Of a stretch of DNA of 64,000 nucleotides, positions 35,764 through 44,052 are shown one piece after another. The position numbers were made by a program, and so were the translations under genes. Under the pieces are notes generated by a model. The model searched no databases. It was not told the DNA's origin and was given only the letters and a program-made list of their open reading frames with translations. This DNA comes from Ardenticatenaceae bacterium (GTDB taxonomy: Bacteria; Chloroflexota; Anaerolineae; Promineifilales; Promineifilaceae): contig JACKBS010000012.1 in the NCBI GenBank assembly GCA_020634435.1, positions 62,001-126,000 on the forward strand. Direction: 5' to 3'. How positions within the stretch are numbered: the first letter of the stretch is position 1; each line of letters begins with the position of its first letter.

Positions 35764-37337
35764 CGTCCACCCTCCCGGCTACCGGTTCCATTTTCTGCTT
35801 TCTTTTGCTCAACAGCCAATTTCATGACGCCGTCAATCAGGCGGGCCCGAAATTCAACAACAAGCTCTTTGGGCAACGTCGCCTCGACTCTGGCTACTTC
35901 TGGCAAGCTACCTTTGATTCCAAACAATGTTTGGAACTGTTCTTCGTTAAAGTTGCTTTGGGTTTTTATCCATTCAAAAAGATCACCATTATCTACTTTG
36001 GCACCTTGCCATTGGCTGCGCGACCCCTTCAAGCTGTCCATATGGGCTTTAATAATTTCCAGATTTTGCTGCGCCAGTGCATGGCGTGCCGCCAGCCGCA
36101 CACGCGAGAGCTGGGTGGCGGAGGGCAATCCTTTGAATTTGTGCCCTTTTTGGCTAACAAACTTGGCGAGTTTCGTCTCTAAAAGTTGACGCAGGCGGCG
36201 GTTTGCCATCAGTTGTGCCAACTCAAGTCCGTAACCCGTTATATCTTTGGCCAAATCTGGCTCCACTTCCAGGTCACCCTTATATCGTGGCCGCTCTGAT
36301 TTTGTATGCCAGTTTAAGGCAATCCGGCCAAACCCTTCGGCTATGCGCTCCCCCACCCCAGTTGCAACCATGGTTTTAAGCACAGACTCGCTAATGGCGC
36401 TCTTTTTAATGCGGAAAACGCTACCCGCCTTAATGGCCCAACTTTGGCACAGCGGCAGCCCCCACTTCTGGTTAAAGCCACCCACAACCCGTACTTCTTG
36501 AAAACCCTTAAGGTGTTCCGGATCAATGCCCAGTGCGTCAGCCATTGCCGCAGTTACCTGACCACCGTCCCCTCGTACAATCACGTCGCTCAGGCAGGTC
36601 AGGATATGCACCTCATCTATGGCCGATTCAGCCTCGTACTCCTGCCAATTGGCATCCGGCTCTGAAACATCGCTCACAGTAACCAGGCCATAGCCGCCTG
36701 TTGAGGACCCTCCCAACGCCAAAGAAGCATCCTTCAGCCAATGGTGAATATCGGTTAAATTGACCACATCGTCAGCCAAGATGACCCCTTGAAATTGTTG
36801 ACCAGGTGCCAATGCTTCATACCGATACATCTGGCTGACCCCTTCTTTCTTTTTGCCAGGCTCATCGGTCGTATTGTGAACCGTGACATGATAGACCGGT
36901 TCAGCCAGCAGTGGCTCAGCACTTATCATCTCAACAAACGTGCCACCACCTGGCGCTTTTGGATTGTCTAGAGCTTCCTTACCACGATCCCGATTAAGTT
37001 TGACAGCAAAATCAGCGATGGCCATATCTTCATCATCAAGCTTGCTTTTCTCAACAAACCATGACAAGGGCTTGGGTAACAATCGCTGTTTCCGTGTCGC
37101 ATCGTAGAGATACGCATTGAGATAGCGAACGGTGCCATTGAGGAAGAGGGCCCGGCCATTATCATCCGCAGCCAGGTCGTGAGCAGGACGGCCGCTTAAA
37201 TACTTACGAATCAGCGCGCCACGAATCATACTGCCCGGCACAAACGGATAGCTAATGCCGCTGTTGGGCTCATTGTTATTTACCTGCGTTGCCAAAAATG
37301 GTTCTTCCAACGTCAGGACAAAGGTTATCGCTTTCAT
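35760..37337 (-). CDS. csx10: Csx10, Cas5-like RAMP of subtype III-D, with helical C-terminal extension
   Basis: A 525-aa protein. It opens with FVLTLEEPFLATQVNN and has YPFVPGSMIRGALIRKYL; the Gly loops GGSSTGGYGLVTV and GVGERIAEGFGRIAL are typical of Csx10. From ~residue 385 it is all helical (LMANRRLRQLLETKLAKFV, LPSATQLSRVRLAARHAL), which may supply the missing small subunit (Cas11/Csm2) since no separate gene for it exists here; that is inference. Csx10 is expected to cap the crRNA 5' tag next to Cas10. ATGA overlaps join it to both neighbours. Confidence 0.82.
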   Translation of the reverse strand: MKAITFVLTLEEPFLATQVNNNEPNSGISYPFVPGSMIRGALIRKYLSGRPAHDLAADDNGRALFLNGTVRYLNAYLYDATRKQRLLPKPLSWFVEKSKLDDEDMAIADFAVKLNRDRGKEALDNPKAPGGGTFVEMISAEPLLAEPVYHVTVHNTTDEPGKKKEGVSQMYRYEALAPGQQFQGVILADDVVNLTDIHHWLKDASLALGGSSTGGYGLVTVSDVSEPDANWQEYEAESAIDEVHILTCLSDVIVRGDGGQVTAAMADALGIDPEHLKGFQEVRVVGGFNQKWGLPLCQSWAIKAGSVFRIKKSAISESVLKTMVATGVGERIAEGFGRIALNWHTKSERPRYKGDLEVEPDLAKDITGYGLELAQLMANRRLRQLLETKLAKFVSQKGHKFKGLPSATQLSRVRLAARHALAQQNLEIIKAHMDSLKGSRSQWQGAKVDNGDLFEWIKTQSNFNEEQFQTLFGIKGSLPEVARVEATLPKELVVEFRARLIDGVMKLAVEQKKAENGTGSREGGR

Positions 37338-38008
37338 GCGGACACCTCCTGGTTTTTGAAATGGTCTGCCAGGGAAATAGCCACAGGCATTTTTTTGACC
37401 TCATCGGCAAAGAGTGTGCAAGAGACTCGCCCCATGCCTCGATTCCGGTTGGTGCCAATGCGTCGCAACCCCTTGATACAGGCGGACAGAAGCGCCAGCT
37501 CCTCGTTTGTCGGTTCAGTCAGGAAATCGAGCCGGGCAGTGAAAATAGTTTCTCGCAAAACCACGCGAATAGTCCGCAGGCTTTGATCAAGCGGCGTCCC
37601 TCTTTCCGCGTCCATCGCCGTTTGACGCCGCATCACGGTGATAGATTCCAGTATTTCTTCGCGGGTTACCTGTTTGTTGGCAATATCTTCGGCAACAGCC
37701 TGGCGTAAATCGTCCGGCAAGAAAGCGCCGCCCACATGGAGCTTACCTCGTGCGGAACGTTTGCTGCCTGGTTGACCAAAAATGTTTTTGGCCACTTTGT
37801 CCCAACTGCCTAATGCCTGGCTTTGGTCCAAGGCGTAAAGAATTTCACCGCAGGTAGCCGTGAGCAACCCCTTCAGGGTTTTGCCACCCAAAAAAGGCAG
37901 GCCAGATGGTTCATGCTGCACTTCGGCATTGACGAGACCGGCGACGCCATCCCCTCGGCCAGGTGCGGTATCGCTTTCCAATTTTATTTCTAACCAGTAG
38001 CTTGTCAT
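37334..38008 (-). CDS. Csm3-like Cas7 backbone RNase
   Basis: A 224-aa single-unit Cas7. It starts YWLEIKLESDTAPGRGDG, with an acidic residue in the loop where Csm3 carries its RNase Asp, then LPFLGGKTLKGLL. A central block MRRQTAMDAERGTPLDQSLR contains the conserved RxQTA..D pattern of type III Cas7, and the end holds the Gly-rich loop GTNRNRGMGRVSC. It forms one of the crRNA-binding backbone positions and probably cleaves target RNA. It follows cas10 after 14 bases and overlaps csx10 by 4. Confidence 0.83.
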   Translation of the reverse strand: MTSYWLEIKLESDTAPGRGDGVAGLVNAEVQHEPSGLPFLGGKTLKGLLTATCGEILYALDQSQALGSWDKVAKNIFGQPGSKRSARGKLHVGGAFLPDDLRQAVAEDIANKQVTREEILESITVMRRQTAMDAERGTPLDQSLRTIRVVLRETIFTARLDFLTEPTNEELALLSACIKGLRRIGTNRNRGMGRVSCTLFADEVKKMPVAISLADHFKNQEVSA

Positions 38009-38022
38009 TGTGCAGACTCCTT

Positions 38023-39720
38023 TTACGGCTTAAGAGAAACGAAAAAGTCAATGGCTTCGATAGCGTCGAAGTAGCCACATTCGTTCTCTTGCCAACCACG
38101 AGACGCCATTTCTTCTTTTCCAGAAATTTGGGGTAATTTTTTCACTTTGTCATGCGTAGCGATGAATAGCTCCACGGCTGTTTCGCCCTGCCGCAGCGCA
38201 TCCCGTAAAGCCAATACTTTATTGCGCATCCCTTTCCAATCTTTGTGGTTTTGGAAATTATTAGCGATTTTCGAGAAGTTTTTCCAGGTACGCCAGGTAG
38301 CCGCATTTTCTTCCAATGTTACCGGGCGCATGAGCATGGAACGGCGGTTGTTACTCCTATATTCGCGCTTCCGGATTCCTTTAATCTCGTACATCATGCC
38401 GGTGGTGGCAAAGTGCCAATCCATGACAGTAGCACTTTGCTGTCCAGTAACTTTCAGATCAACAATGGACTTTTTGGCCTGTGCCGCCAATGCCTCAGCT
38501 AAATCGTAAGCACGGGAGAAGGGGTAATGGGTTTTGACCACAGCCACCCCAGCCCGGGCAAACACCTTACCACCTTCGAGTGACTCCCCTTCATGGTCTT
38601 CTTCACAGAATTGATTGAGATAATAAGCGGCTAAATCCAAACCTAAGCGGCCATCGCACACAAACGTGATGTCGTCGCCGCCAAAAACAATTGGCCGAAA
38701 CGGCAGAACTGGCTTGCCTTTTCGGTTCGTGGGTGTACTGACAACGCCCCCGAAACGACCGCCCTTCTCTCCCGTATCTGAACCGGCATAGAGGTAATCA
38801 ACCGTTTTTGACAGCGCTCGCTTCGCCCGGCGGCGGACAGACAATGAAAACTCTCTCAGAGCAACAATATATGCGTCATTCTTGCCGGCCGTGTTGTGTT
38901 TGCTGCGTATCGCCTCAAACCGTTTGCCCATCTGGTTACCATCGGCATGCACCACCGCGATGTAGCTAGACTCATCCGGATCACCCAATTCGCTGAAATC
39001 ATAAATGAAGTCGAAGCCCATTTCATTTTTTACCTGTGGCAGCACCTGATCCAGCCGCTTCTTGCCTTCGCGCTCTGCCTTAATTTTGGCGGCAACTTCA
39101 GCTGAAATGGGACGATGTTGATAAACACCAGGAAACTCCTGGACTTTCTCAAAAGCATTCTGGCCAACTGTTGCTGCTTCATCGTCATAACCAATTGCGG
39201 GCAAGCCCGTATAGGTGCATTCGGCGGTCACGCTTTGCCCCAATAGCGGTGCAGAAATGGCATGATCCCGCTTGCGGTGGGCTAACTCTCCCCGTAAAGC
39301 ATGGTGCTCGTCAGCCAAAACCATAGAATCATGATCGTATAGCTTATGTGCCACAACCAGTTTGAGACCAGGTGCCTCTTTCAGCAATTTTCGGGTTATC
39401 GACTTGGTAAAATCAACTGCATCTTTCAGGTTATGAAAGAGCAGCATCGCATTACCGCCTCCTGCATAAACCACTTCCGTAAAAATATCCTTGAAAGGAC
39501 GATCTTTATACTGAATACCCGGTCCATGGCCTTCATTATGGGTTTCCCAATACGCATTGGTTTGCTGGCCCATAGCTTTTATTGTGTCAATAATTTCCCT
39601 TGTTGTCGCTCGGTCAACCAGCTCAGAGGCACCAATGTTTTGTGCCAGTTGGTTGCTGCCAAAGATGTAGGATTGAATTCCTGTCACTTCCAGCAGCGTC
39701 AATACTCGTTCTGTCATCAC
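38023..39720 (-). CDS. cas10: Cas10 without HD domain, GGDD cyclase intact
   Basis: A 565-aa Cas10, shorter than the usual 700-1000. It starts directly with a GGDEF-like first palm (LLEVTGIQSYIFGSNQL, VVYAGGGNAMLLF) and has no N-terminal HD nuclease domain. The second palm carries FGGDDITF, GGDD at residues 347-350, with YIAVVHADGNQMGK upstream. So it should make cyclic oligoadenylate from ATP on target RNA binding but not cut ssDNA itself. HD-less Cas10 is a known trait of subtype III-D. The abundance of CARF/SAVED genes around it agrees with an active cyclase. ATG 39720 has AAGGAGAGTG upstream. Confidence 0.92.
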   Translation of the reverse strand: MMTERVLTLLEVTGIQSYIFGSNQLAQNIGASELVDRATTREIIDTIKAMGQQTNAYWETHNEGHGPGIQYKDRPFKDIFTEVVYAGGGNAMLLFHNLKDAVDFTKSITRKLLKEAPGLKLVVAHKLYDHDSMVLADEHHALRGELAHRKRDHAISAPLLGQSVTAECTYTGLPAIGYDDEAATVGQNAFEKVQEFPGVYQHRPISAEVAAKIKAEREGKKRLDQVLPQVKNEMGFDFIYDFSELGDPDESSYIAVVHADGNQMGKRFEAIRSKHNTAGKNDAYIVALREFSLSVRRRAKRALSKTVDYLYAGSDTGEKGGRFGGVVSTPTNRKGKPVLPFRPIVFGGDDITFVCDGRLGLDLAAYYLNQFCEEDHEGESLEGGKVFARAGVAVVKTHYPFSRAYDLAEALAAQAKKSIVDLKVTGQQSATVMDWHFATTGMMYEIKGIRKREYRSNNRRSMLMRPVTLEENAATWRTWKNFSKIANNFQNHKDWKGMRNKVLALRDALRQGETAVELFIATHDKVKKLPQISGKEEMASRGWQENECGYFDAIEAIDFFVSLKP

Positions 39721-39761
39721 ACTCTCCTTATCGAATAAGGGTCACCAAATTTGGTTCCTGT

Positions 39762-40973
39762 TTACGCTTGCGCAATCCATCTATTTAAGTGAGTCGCCAG
39801 TTTGTCCAGGTGGTCTCGGCCAAAAACACGAATACCGCCAACTGGCAGCCAGTCGCGTTTTATTTCCATTTCGACTGCGTCCGAATTGTTTAGCAGACAG
39901 ACGACGGCCGTTCTGGCCTCATCGCCGCCTAACTGGCGGGCACGCACATACGCTTCAAACAAATGCTTCTTGGTTTCTTGAGGTTTTTGATTGCTGTTAG
40001 CGATGCAAGAAATCAGGAAGACCTGAAATCCCTTGACGATGAGTACATCTGATTCAAAATCACGCGAATCTTTGAGCTTGAGATCTGCCTGGGGTTTCAG
40101 CTTTAAACCAGCCATGATCTGATCATCTGTAAAGTTAATTCGTGATTTCAAGCTCTGAACGGTAGCCAAAACCACATCTTCCAGCCAATCACTATTGAAC
40201 CACTTGCCACACTGGTTCAATTGCTTGTGGCCCAACAACTGCGCTACTTTTTCAGGCGTTGGCGACCCCTCACATAGTTTCTCCAACGTATTTGTAAATT
40301 CGCGAAGGGGCTGATAGATATTAGGGTCAGGCAACTTGTCTTGAAGAAACTCTTCCTGTCGCCATTTCAGCCAGGCGGCCTGACCCGTTTCGTTTTGGTT
40401 AATATGGCAAACGGCCGTTGCCAAATCCAAATTTGTCGGTTCTTTCCTGGCATTCCCATCAACGATAACATCATAACCATGCAGTGCCGCTAGCTTCGCT
40501 AACGACAAATGCAAACATGTGGCGTTACTTGTGTTGTTAGTAAACTGACTTCCCTCATCAGGGCCGTTATCCGTATAAAGGTACAAATCCTGGGCATTTA
40601 AATATGAAAAGGTTATTTGATTGTCGAAGGCTGATTCAAGAGCTCGGTAAACATGGACGGCCATCGGTTTTGTGCCGCCTGTGTAATTCAAATTCACAAT
40701 TGCGTCTTTGGGGATCGCCAAGCTTCTAACGATATCAGTGATCCGCTTTTTAATAGCACCGGAGCCGACAGCAGGGATTTCTCGAATCTCGGTTTTGACT
40801 TTGAAATCTTCAATCAGTCTTTTTTGTAGTAACTCGCCTAGTGGCTGAGTGTGGCCGGAATATAACAAAACCACTTGCCCCGCTTCGCCCTCCCCCATCA
40901 AATGATGGGTAACTACATAATTGGGTAAAGGATTTCGTCCCACTAATAGAAAGAGATAATCGCATTTGGTCAT
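39762..40973 (-). CDS. Card1/Can2-like CARF protein with altered nuclease site
   Basis: A 403-aa protein of the DUF1887 type. ATG 40973 is chosen (AAGGA nine bases before); the longer frame to 41024 has no ribosome binding site. N-terminal CARF: CDYLFLLVGRNPLPNYV and VNLNYTGGTKPMAVHVY. C-terminal restriction-like fold: SDWLEDVVLATVQ, FESDVLIVKGFQVFLISCIA, LFEAYVRARQLGGDEAR. In active Card1/Can2 proteins the third block reads like NELDVL...LFVIECKTG; here the Asp is kept but the E-x-K pair is S-x-I, so cleavage is doubtful. It may be a sensor or cOA sink. First gene of the cas operon, 41 bases before cas10. Confidence 0.75.
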   Translation of the reverse strand: MTKCDYLFLLVGRNPLPNYVVTHHLMGEGEAGQVVLLYSGHTQPLGELLQKRLIEDFKVKTEIREIPAVGSGAIKKRITDIVRSLAIPKDAIVNLNYTGGTKPMAVHVYRALESAFDNQITFSYLNAQDLYLYTDNGPDEGSQFTNNTSNATCLHLSLAKLAALHGYDVIVDGNARKEPTNLDLATAVCHINQNETGQAAWLKWRQEEFLQDKLPDPNIYQPLREFTNTLEKLCEGSPTPEKVAQLLGHKQLNQCGKWFNSDWLEDVVLATVQSLKSRINFTDDQIMAGLKLKPQADLKLKDSRDFESDVLIVKGFQVFLISCIANSNQKPQETKKHLFEAYVRARQLGGDEARTAVVCLLNNSDAVEMEIKRDWLPVGGIRVFGRDHLDKLATHLNRWIAQA

Positions 40974-41147
40974 ATTCACAATCCTTCTTTTGCCCGTCGA
41001 TCTAGAATAAGTTACAGCGTTCAAAACTGGGATTGATCAGAACCAGTTCTGATATTTTTAGGAGCTTTTCCGATTTCTCAGTTGCGGCAATACAATATCC
41101 GTTTAAACAATCAGAGCCTTTGAAAATGGGTTAGGATGCTCCTTAAC

Positions 41148-42047
41148 CTAAGTTTCCCAACTTTTTACGGTTGGAGAGCCGCTAAACTTATCAACTAAAA
41201 ATCGGTAATCTAACCAGGCCTCTTCCGGTAATGACCAGGCATTTCGGCATTCTGCCAAAATGACCGTTTTATGACTGTCTACCGTCTTTACCGAGATAGA
41301 CAGCTTTTCAGCAACCTCCTGCGGCCCCAGACCTTCGGCAAACGCCAGCAATACATCCCTTTGTCGCCGGGTCAATTTCTGCCACACGGCTTTTCGCCGC
41401 GCTTCTTCACCGTAATCTAAAACCCGTCGTGGCGTCGCCATTGGATCGTGTTCACCAGTGACGGGTCGTGTCAACTGACGCAAAACAGGAAAGTAACTTC
41501 CCCATGGCATCATGGGAACCTGGATGAGTCTGAAACCAGTATCTTCACCCAAAGGTAAATGCATCCGTGCCCCTTCCCGGCTGCGTTCAATCCATTCATC
41601 AGGTGTATACATATGCCACAGCGCATCCTGATGACCAAAGTGCAGCATAGCAACTGACATTGTCATTAAACACAACATTCTTCGCCCACCAGTGATACAT
41701 ACATGTAGCGTATGGTGGGCTTCCTTTAGATTAATGATCAACTGGTTAATAGCTTCCCAGGCAGCGTGGGCATCCGCCTCATCACGAATGTCACCTAGTG
41801 ATCCGGCCCGGCCATCAACTGGCACACGTGTAAGTTGCATCGGCTGATTCTTATACCGATGCCCATCAAATTCATCAACTACCTTTTGAATGGCTCTTTG
41901 CAATCGGGGGTCATTAGGAGCAAAATGGATCAACACGAGTTGTGTAATGGGGATACCACGTGCCAACAGTGCATCTAACGTAAACGTCACTACCTGCGGC
42001 TGTCCGCCGAGGGTGGCTATCAAAGTTGTGTTTCGTATGAAATCCAT
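41148..42047 (-). CDS. CARF (NE0113-like)-LuxR HTH regulator
   Basis: A 299-aa protein. Residues 1-~170 form a CARF domain resembling the NE0113/Csm6-associated family: TTLIATLGGQPQVVTFTLDA as first strand-loop and VCITGGRRMLCLMTMSVAM as the ligand loop. The end, about 225-280, is a LuxR/GerE-type helix-turn-helix: LTRRQRDVLLAFAEGLGPQE and KLSISVKTVDSHKTVIL. It should be a transcription factor controlled by cyclic oligoadenylate. It diverges from the Csx3 gene over a 91-base spacer and lies 174 bases upstream of the cas operon, so both are natural targets. HTH family differs from Csa3, which has a MarR/wHTH. Confidence 0.78.
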   Translation of the reverse strand: MDFIRNTTLIATLGGQPQVVTFTLDALLARGIPITQLVLIHFAPNDPRLQRAIQKVVDEFDGHRYKNQPMQLTRVPVDGRAGSLGDIRDEADAHAAWEAINQLIINLKEAHHTLHVCITGGRRMLCLMTMSVAMLHFGHQDALWHMYTPDEWIERSREGARMHLPLGEDTGFRLIQVPMMPWGSYFPVLRQLTRPVTGEHDPMATPRRVLDYGEEARRKAVWQKLTRRQRDVLLAFAEGLGPQEVAEKLSISVKTVDSHKTVILAECRNAWSLPEEAWLDYRFLVDKFSGSPTVKSWET

Positions 42048-42138
42048 GATATGATGATTCTGTCTTGTTTGCGTAAATAACTGGCCGCCACCACAAGGAC
42101 AGCATCAGTGTATTACTTTATTTAAGGACGTGTCAACT
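42048..42138. promoter_or_regulatory. Divergent promoter between CARF-LuxR and Csx3 genes
   Basis: The 91-base spacer must carry both promoters and is the likely operator of the CARF-LuxR protein. TTTAAGGACG supplies the ribosome binding site of the + gene. ATCATGATATGATGAT at 42044-42059 has dyad symmetry. Confidence 0.4.
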
Positions 42139-43329
42139 ATGAATCATGAGTTCCCGGCCATACTGATTGGTGGGCCACCACACTCGGGGAAATCGGTACT
42201 TATTTACAGCCTCACCAGAGCATTGCGTGAAGAGCGTGTCAGCCATTATGTCTTGCGAGCTTGCCCTGATGGTGAAGGCGATTGGGTTTATCAGATAGCC
42301 CAAGACAAAGTAGACACCATCCGCATTAAAGGTTCTTTTACGCCTAAATTTACCAAGCACGTAGTCGATTTTTTGAAAAAACGTCCTCTGCCTTTGCTCG
42401 TAGATGTTGGTGGCAAACCAACTTCTGAGCAAGAACAAATTTTTAGTCATTGCACCGGGGCCATACTACTCATTGGCGAAAGAGAAAACGATCCTGGTGC
42501 GTTCAGTCGCGATTTAACCTTGTGGCAAGATATGATGGACCGGAATCATGTCCCGGTTATTGCGGTGATTAAATCAGATTTACATGAAAAAGAACGTCTG
42601 TTGGCTCAAGACCAGCGCGAAGATTTAAAAACGCTTTCGGCCTTGCACCGCGGGTCTGATGTTCACGGTCCGGTTTTTGAATCAATTGTTGACCAACTCG
42701 CAATAAGCATGTCTTTCCCTGAAAGACGTCAAGCGGCTATCTATAAATCTCAACTTTCCCCACAGATTTTCTTTATTGACTTGCCTTTCTTAGCCAGCAA
42801 GTTAGGGGATCAAGATCGTTATTGGCAGCCCGACGAATTGACTTCGCTTTTAGAACATGTCCCAACCAACCAACCCATTGCTGTCTACGGCCGTTCTGCC
42901 AATTGGGTATATGCTGCGCTGGCTCTTGCCACTACAGGCCACCCGTTTACCATGTTTGATGCCAAACTGGGGTGGATCACGCCACCGACCCTGCCACGCA
43001 GAGAACATGAACCGGGCGCGGATGATTGGCAAACGACGCTTCGCCCTTATCAAAACAATCTTCTATTGGAAATGAACACGGGTTCTCAATATCTGGATAT
43101 TGATGAACCGGAGCGGATTCCACTACCCTTAATACCAGAAAGAAAAGGCGTCATCCTGAGTGGCCGGATTCCGCATTGGCTGTTGGTCGCTGTCTGCCGG
43201 CAGCTAGTCTCAACACAAGCTTGGCTAGCGGTTTATCAACCGCCGCTCCATGCCGCTGTCGTTGTTTTCAGCAACAACCCTGACCTTCTAGTAGGACAGT
43301 TAATTCCTGTTGAATTACCAATTAGGTAG
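42139..43329 (+). CDS. P-loop kinase-like-Csx3-Csx3 fusion, putative ring nuclease
   Basis: A 396-aa protein; ATG 42139 is used, GTG 42130 is an alternative. N-terminal P-loop domain: Walker A GGPPHSGKSVL at 11-21, LLVDVGGKPTSEQEQ and VIAVIKSD. It is followed by two Csx3-like units. Unit 1 (about 210-290): FFIDLPFLASK, PIAVYGRSANWVYAALALA, MFDAKLGWITPP. Unit 2 (about 330-396): KGVILSGRIPHWLLVAVCRQ, AWLAVYQPPLHAAVVVFS. Csx3 (Crn3) degrades cyclic tetra-adenylate as a tetramer, and Csx3 fused to AAA/P-loop domains is known; a tandem gives a built-in dimer. It would switch off the CRISPR alarm. Metal and catalytic residues cannot be verified here. Confidence 0.78.
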   Translation: MNHEFPAILIGGPPHSGKSVLIYSLTRALREERVSHYVLRACPDGEGDWVYQIAQDKVDTIRIKGSFTPKFTKHVVDFLKKRPLPLLVDVGGKPTSEQEQIFSHCTGAILLIGERENDPGAFSRDLTLWQDMMDRNHVPVIAVIKSDLHEKERLLAQDQREDLKTLSALHRGSDVHGPVFESIVDQLAISMSFPERRQAAIYKSQLSPQIFFIDLPFLASKLGDQDRYWQPDELTSLLEHVPTNQPIAVYGRSANWVYAALALATTGHPFTMFDAKLGWITPPTLPRREHEPGADDWQTTLRPYQNNLLLEMNTGSQYLDIDEPERIPLPLIPERKGVILSGRIPHWLLVAVCRQLVSTQAWLAVYQPPLHAAVVVFSNNPDLLVGQLIPVELPIR

Positions 43330-43330
43330 G

Positions 43331-43816
43331 TCACGTGGGTTTCACTTGCTGTGACGCTCTCTTCACCCGGGAAAGCTGCTGAATAAAAATGTTCATAAAA
43401 TCGGCTGTATCTTGCCTCTCTTGTAACCAAAACGGCTGGTTAATTCCCTTTTGGTTTAATAGTTCGATAAGCGGAAAAAAAATGGGTTGCAAAAAACCGG
43501 TTGGTCGTTCTGCAGCGGCCATTTTTTCAATTAAGCGATGGACGCGAGGATCAGCCAATAGTTGATTCCCACAGGCCTGACCGCCTGCTAACAACAGGCC
43601 ATCAGGTAGGGGGCGATCGCCCTCTTCACCAATGAATAAGGAGATCAACAGTTCAACGGGCGCAGATGTCCTGGCAGACCCTATAAGTGTTCCTGTCTTT
43701 AGCCCTATGATAGGTGTCTTTATGCCGATTGCCTGTAACCGTGTCCTGGCGTGCCAGGCACTTTCTTCGGCGAAACCCATCGCGCATAACAAATAACAAT
43801 TTACTTCCAATTTCAC
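43331..43816 (-). CDS. DJ-1/PfpI-like protein without the canonical cysteine
   Basis: GTG 43816 (after AAGG) is preferred, since the frame up to 43876 runs through a perfect hairpin. The 161-aa product begins KLEVNCYLLCAMGFAEESAW and has LPDGLLLAGGQACGNQLLAD, DPRVHRLIEKMAAAERPTG and FLQPIFFPLIELL, the order of a DJ-1/PfpI fold. At the nucleophile elbow, where family members read like AICHG, this one reads GFLQP, so no Cys nucleophile is present; a Cys in GGQACG is an unlikely replacement. It is tail to tail with the Csx3 gene (1 base apart). Role unknown; not a standard cas gene. Confidence 0.5.
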   Translation of the reverse strand: MKLEVNCYLLCAMGFAEESAWHARTRLQAIGIKTPIIGLKTGTLIGSARTSAPVELLISLFIGEEGDRPLPDGLLLAGGQACGNQLLADPRVHRLIEKMAAAERPTGFLQPIFFPLIELLNQKGINQPFWLQERQDTADFMNIFIQQLSRVKRASQQVKPT

Positions 43817-43835
43817 TACCTTGTTTACCCAATTT

Positions 43836-43867
43836 CCGGAGGGGAGAAGGAAACTTCTCCCCTCCGG
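43836..43867. repeat. Perfect 13-bp hairpin
   Basis: CCGGAGGGGAGAA and TTCTCCCCTCCGG pair around a 6-base loop. No T run. It lies upstream of the DJ-1-like gene on the minus strand and may act in its mRNA leader. Confidence 0.75.
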
Positions 43868-44052
43868 CCCCTCCATACTGTCACAAGACTAAGGTAACAT
43901 ATAGAACGAGTCGGGAACGGCGAGTTTGAGCAAAAGGCACCGAATCAGGCAAAAAAGTGCGAAAAAGGGCAAGATCAGGCACAATGAGCGGGTAATTGCT
44001 ACGGAGGTTGTCGCAAACTGGTTCTTGCGGCTTTTTTAGACGATATATTTCT

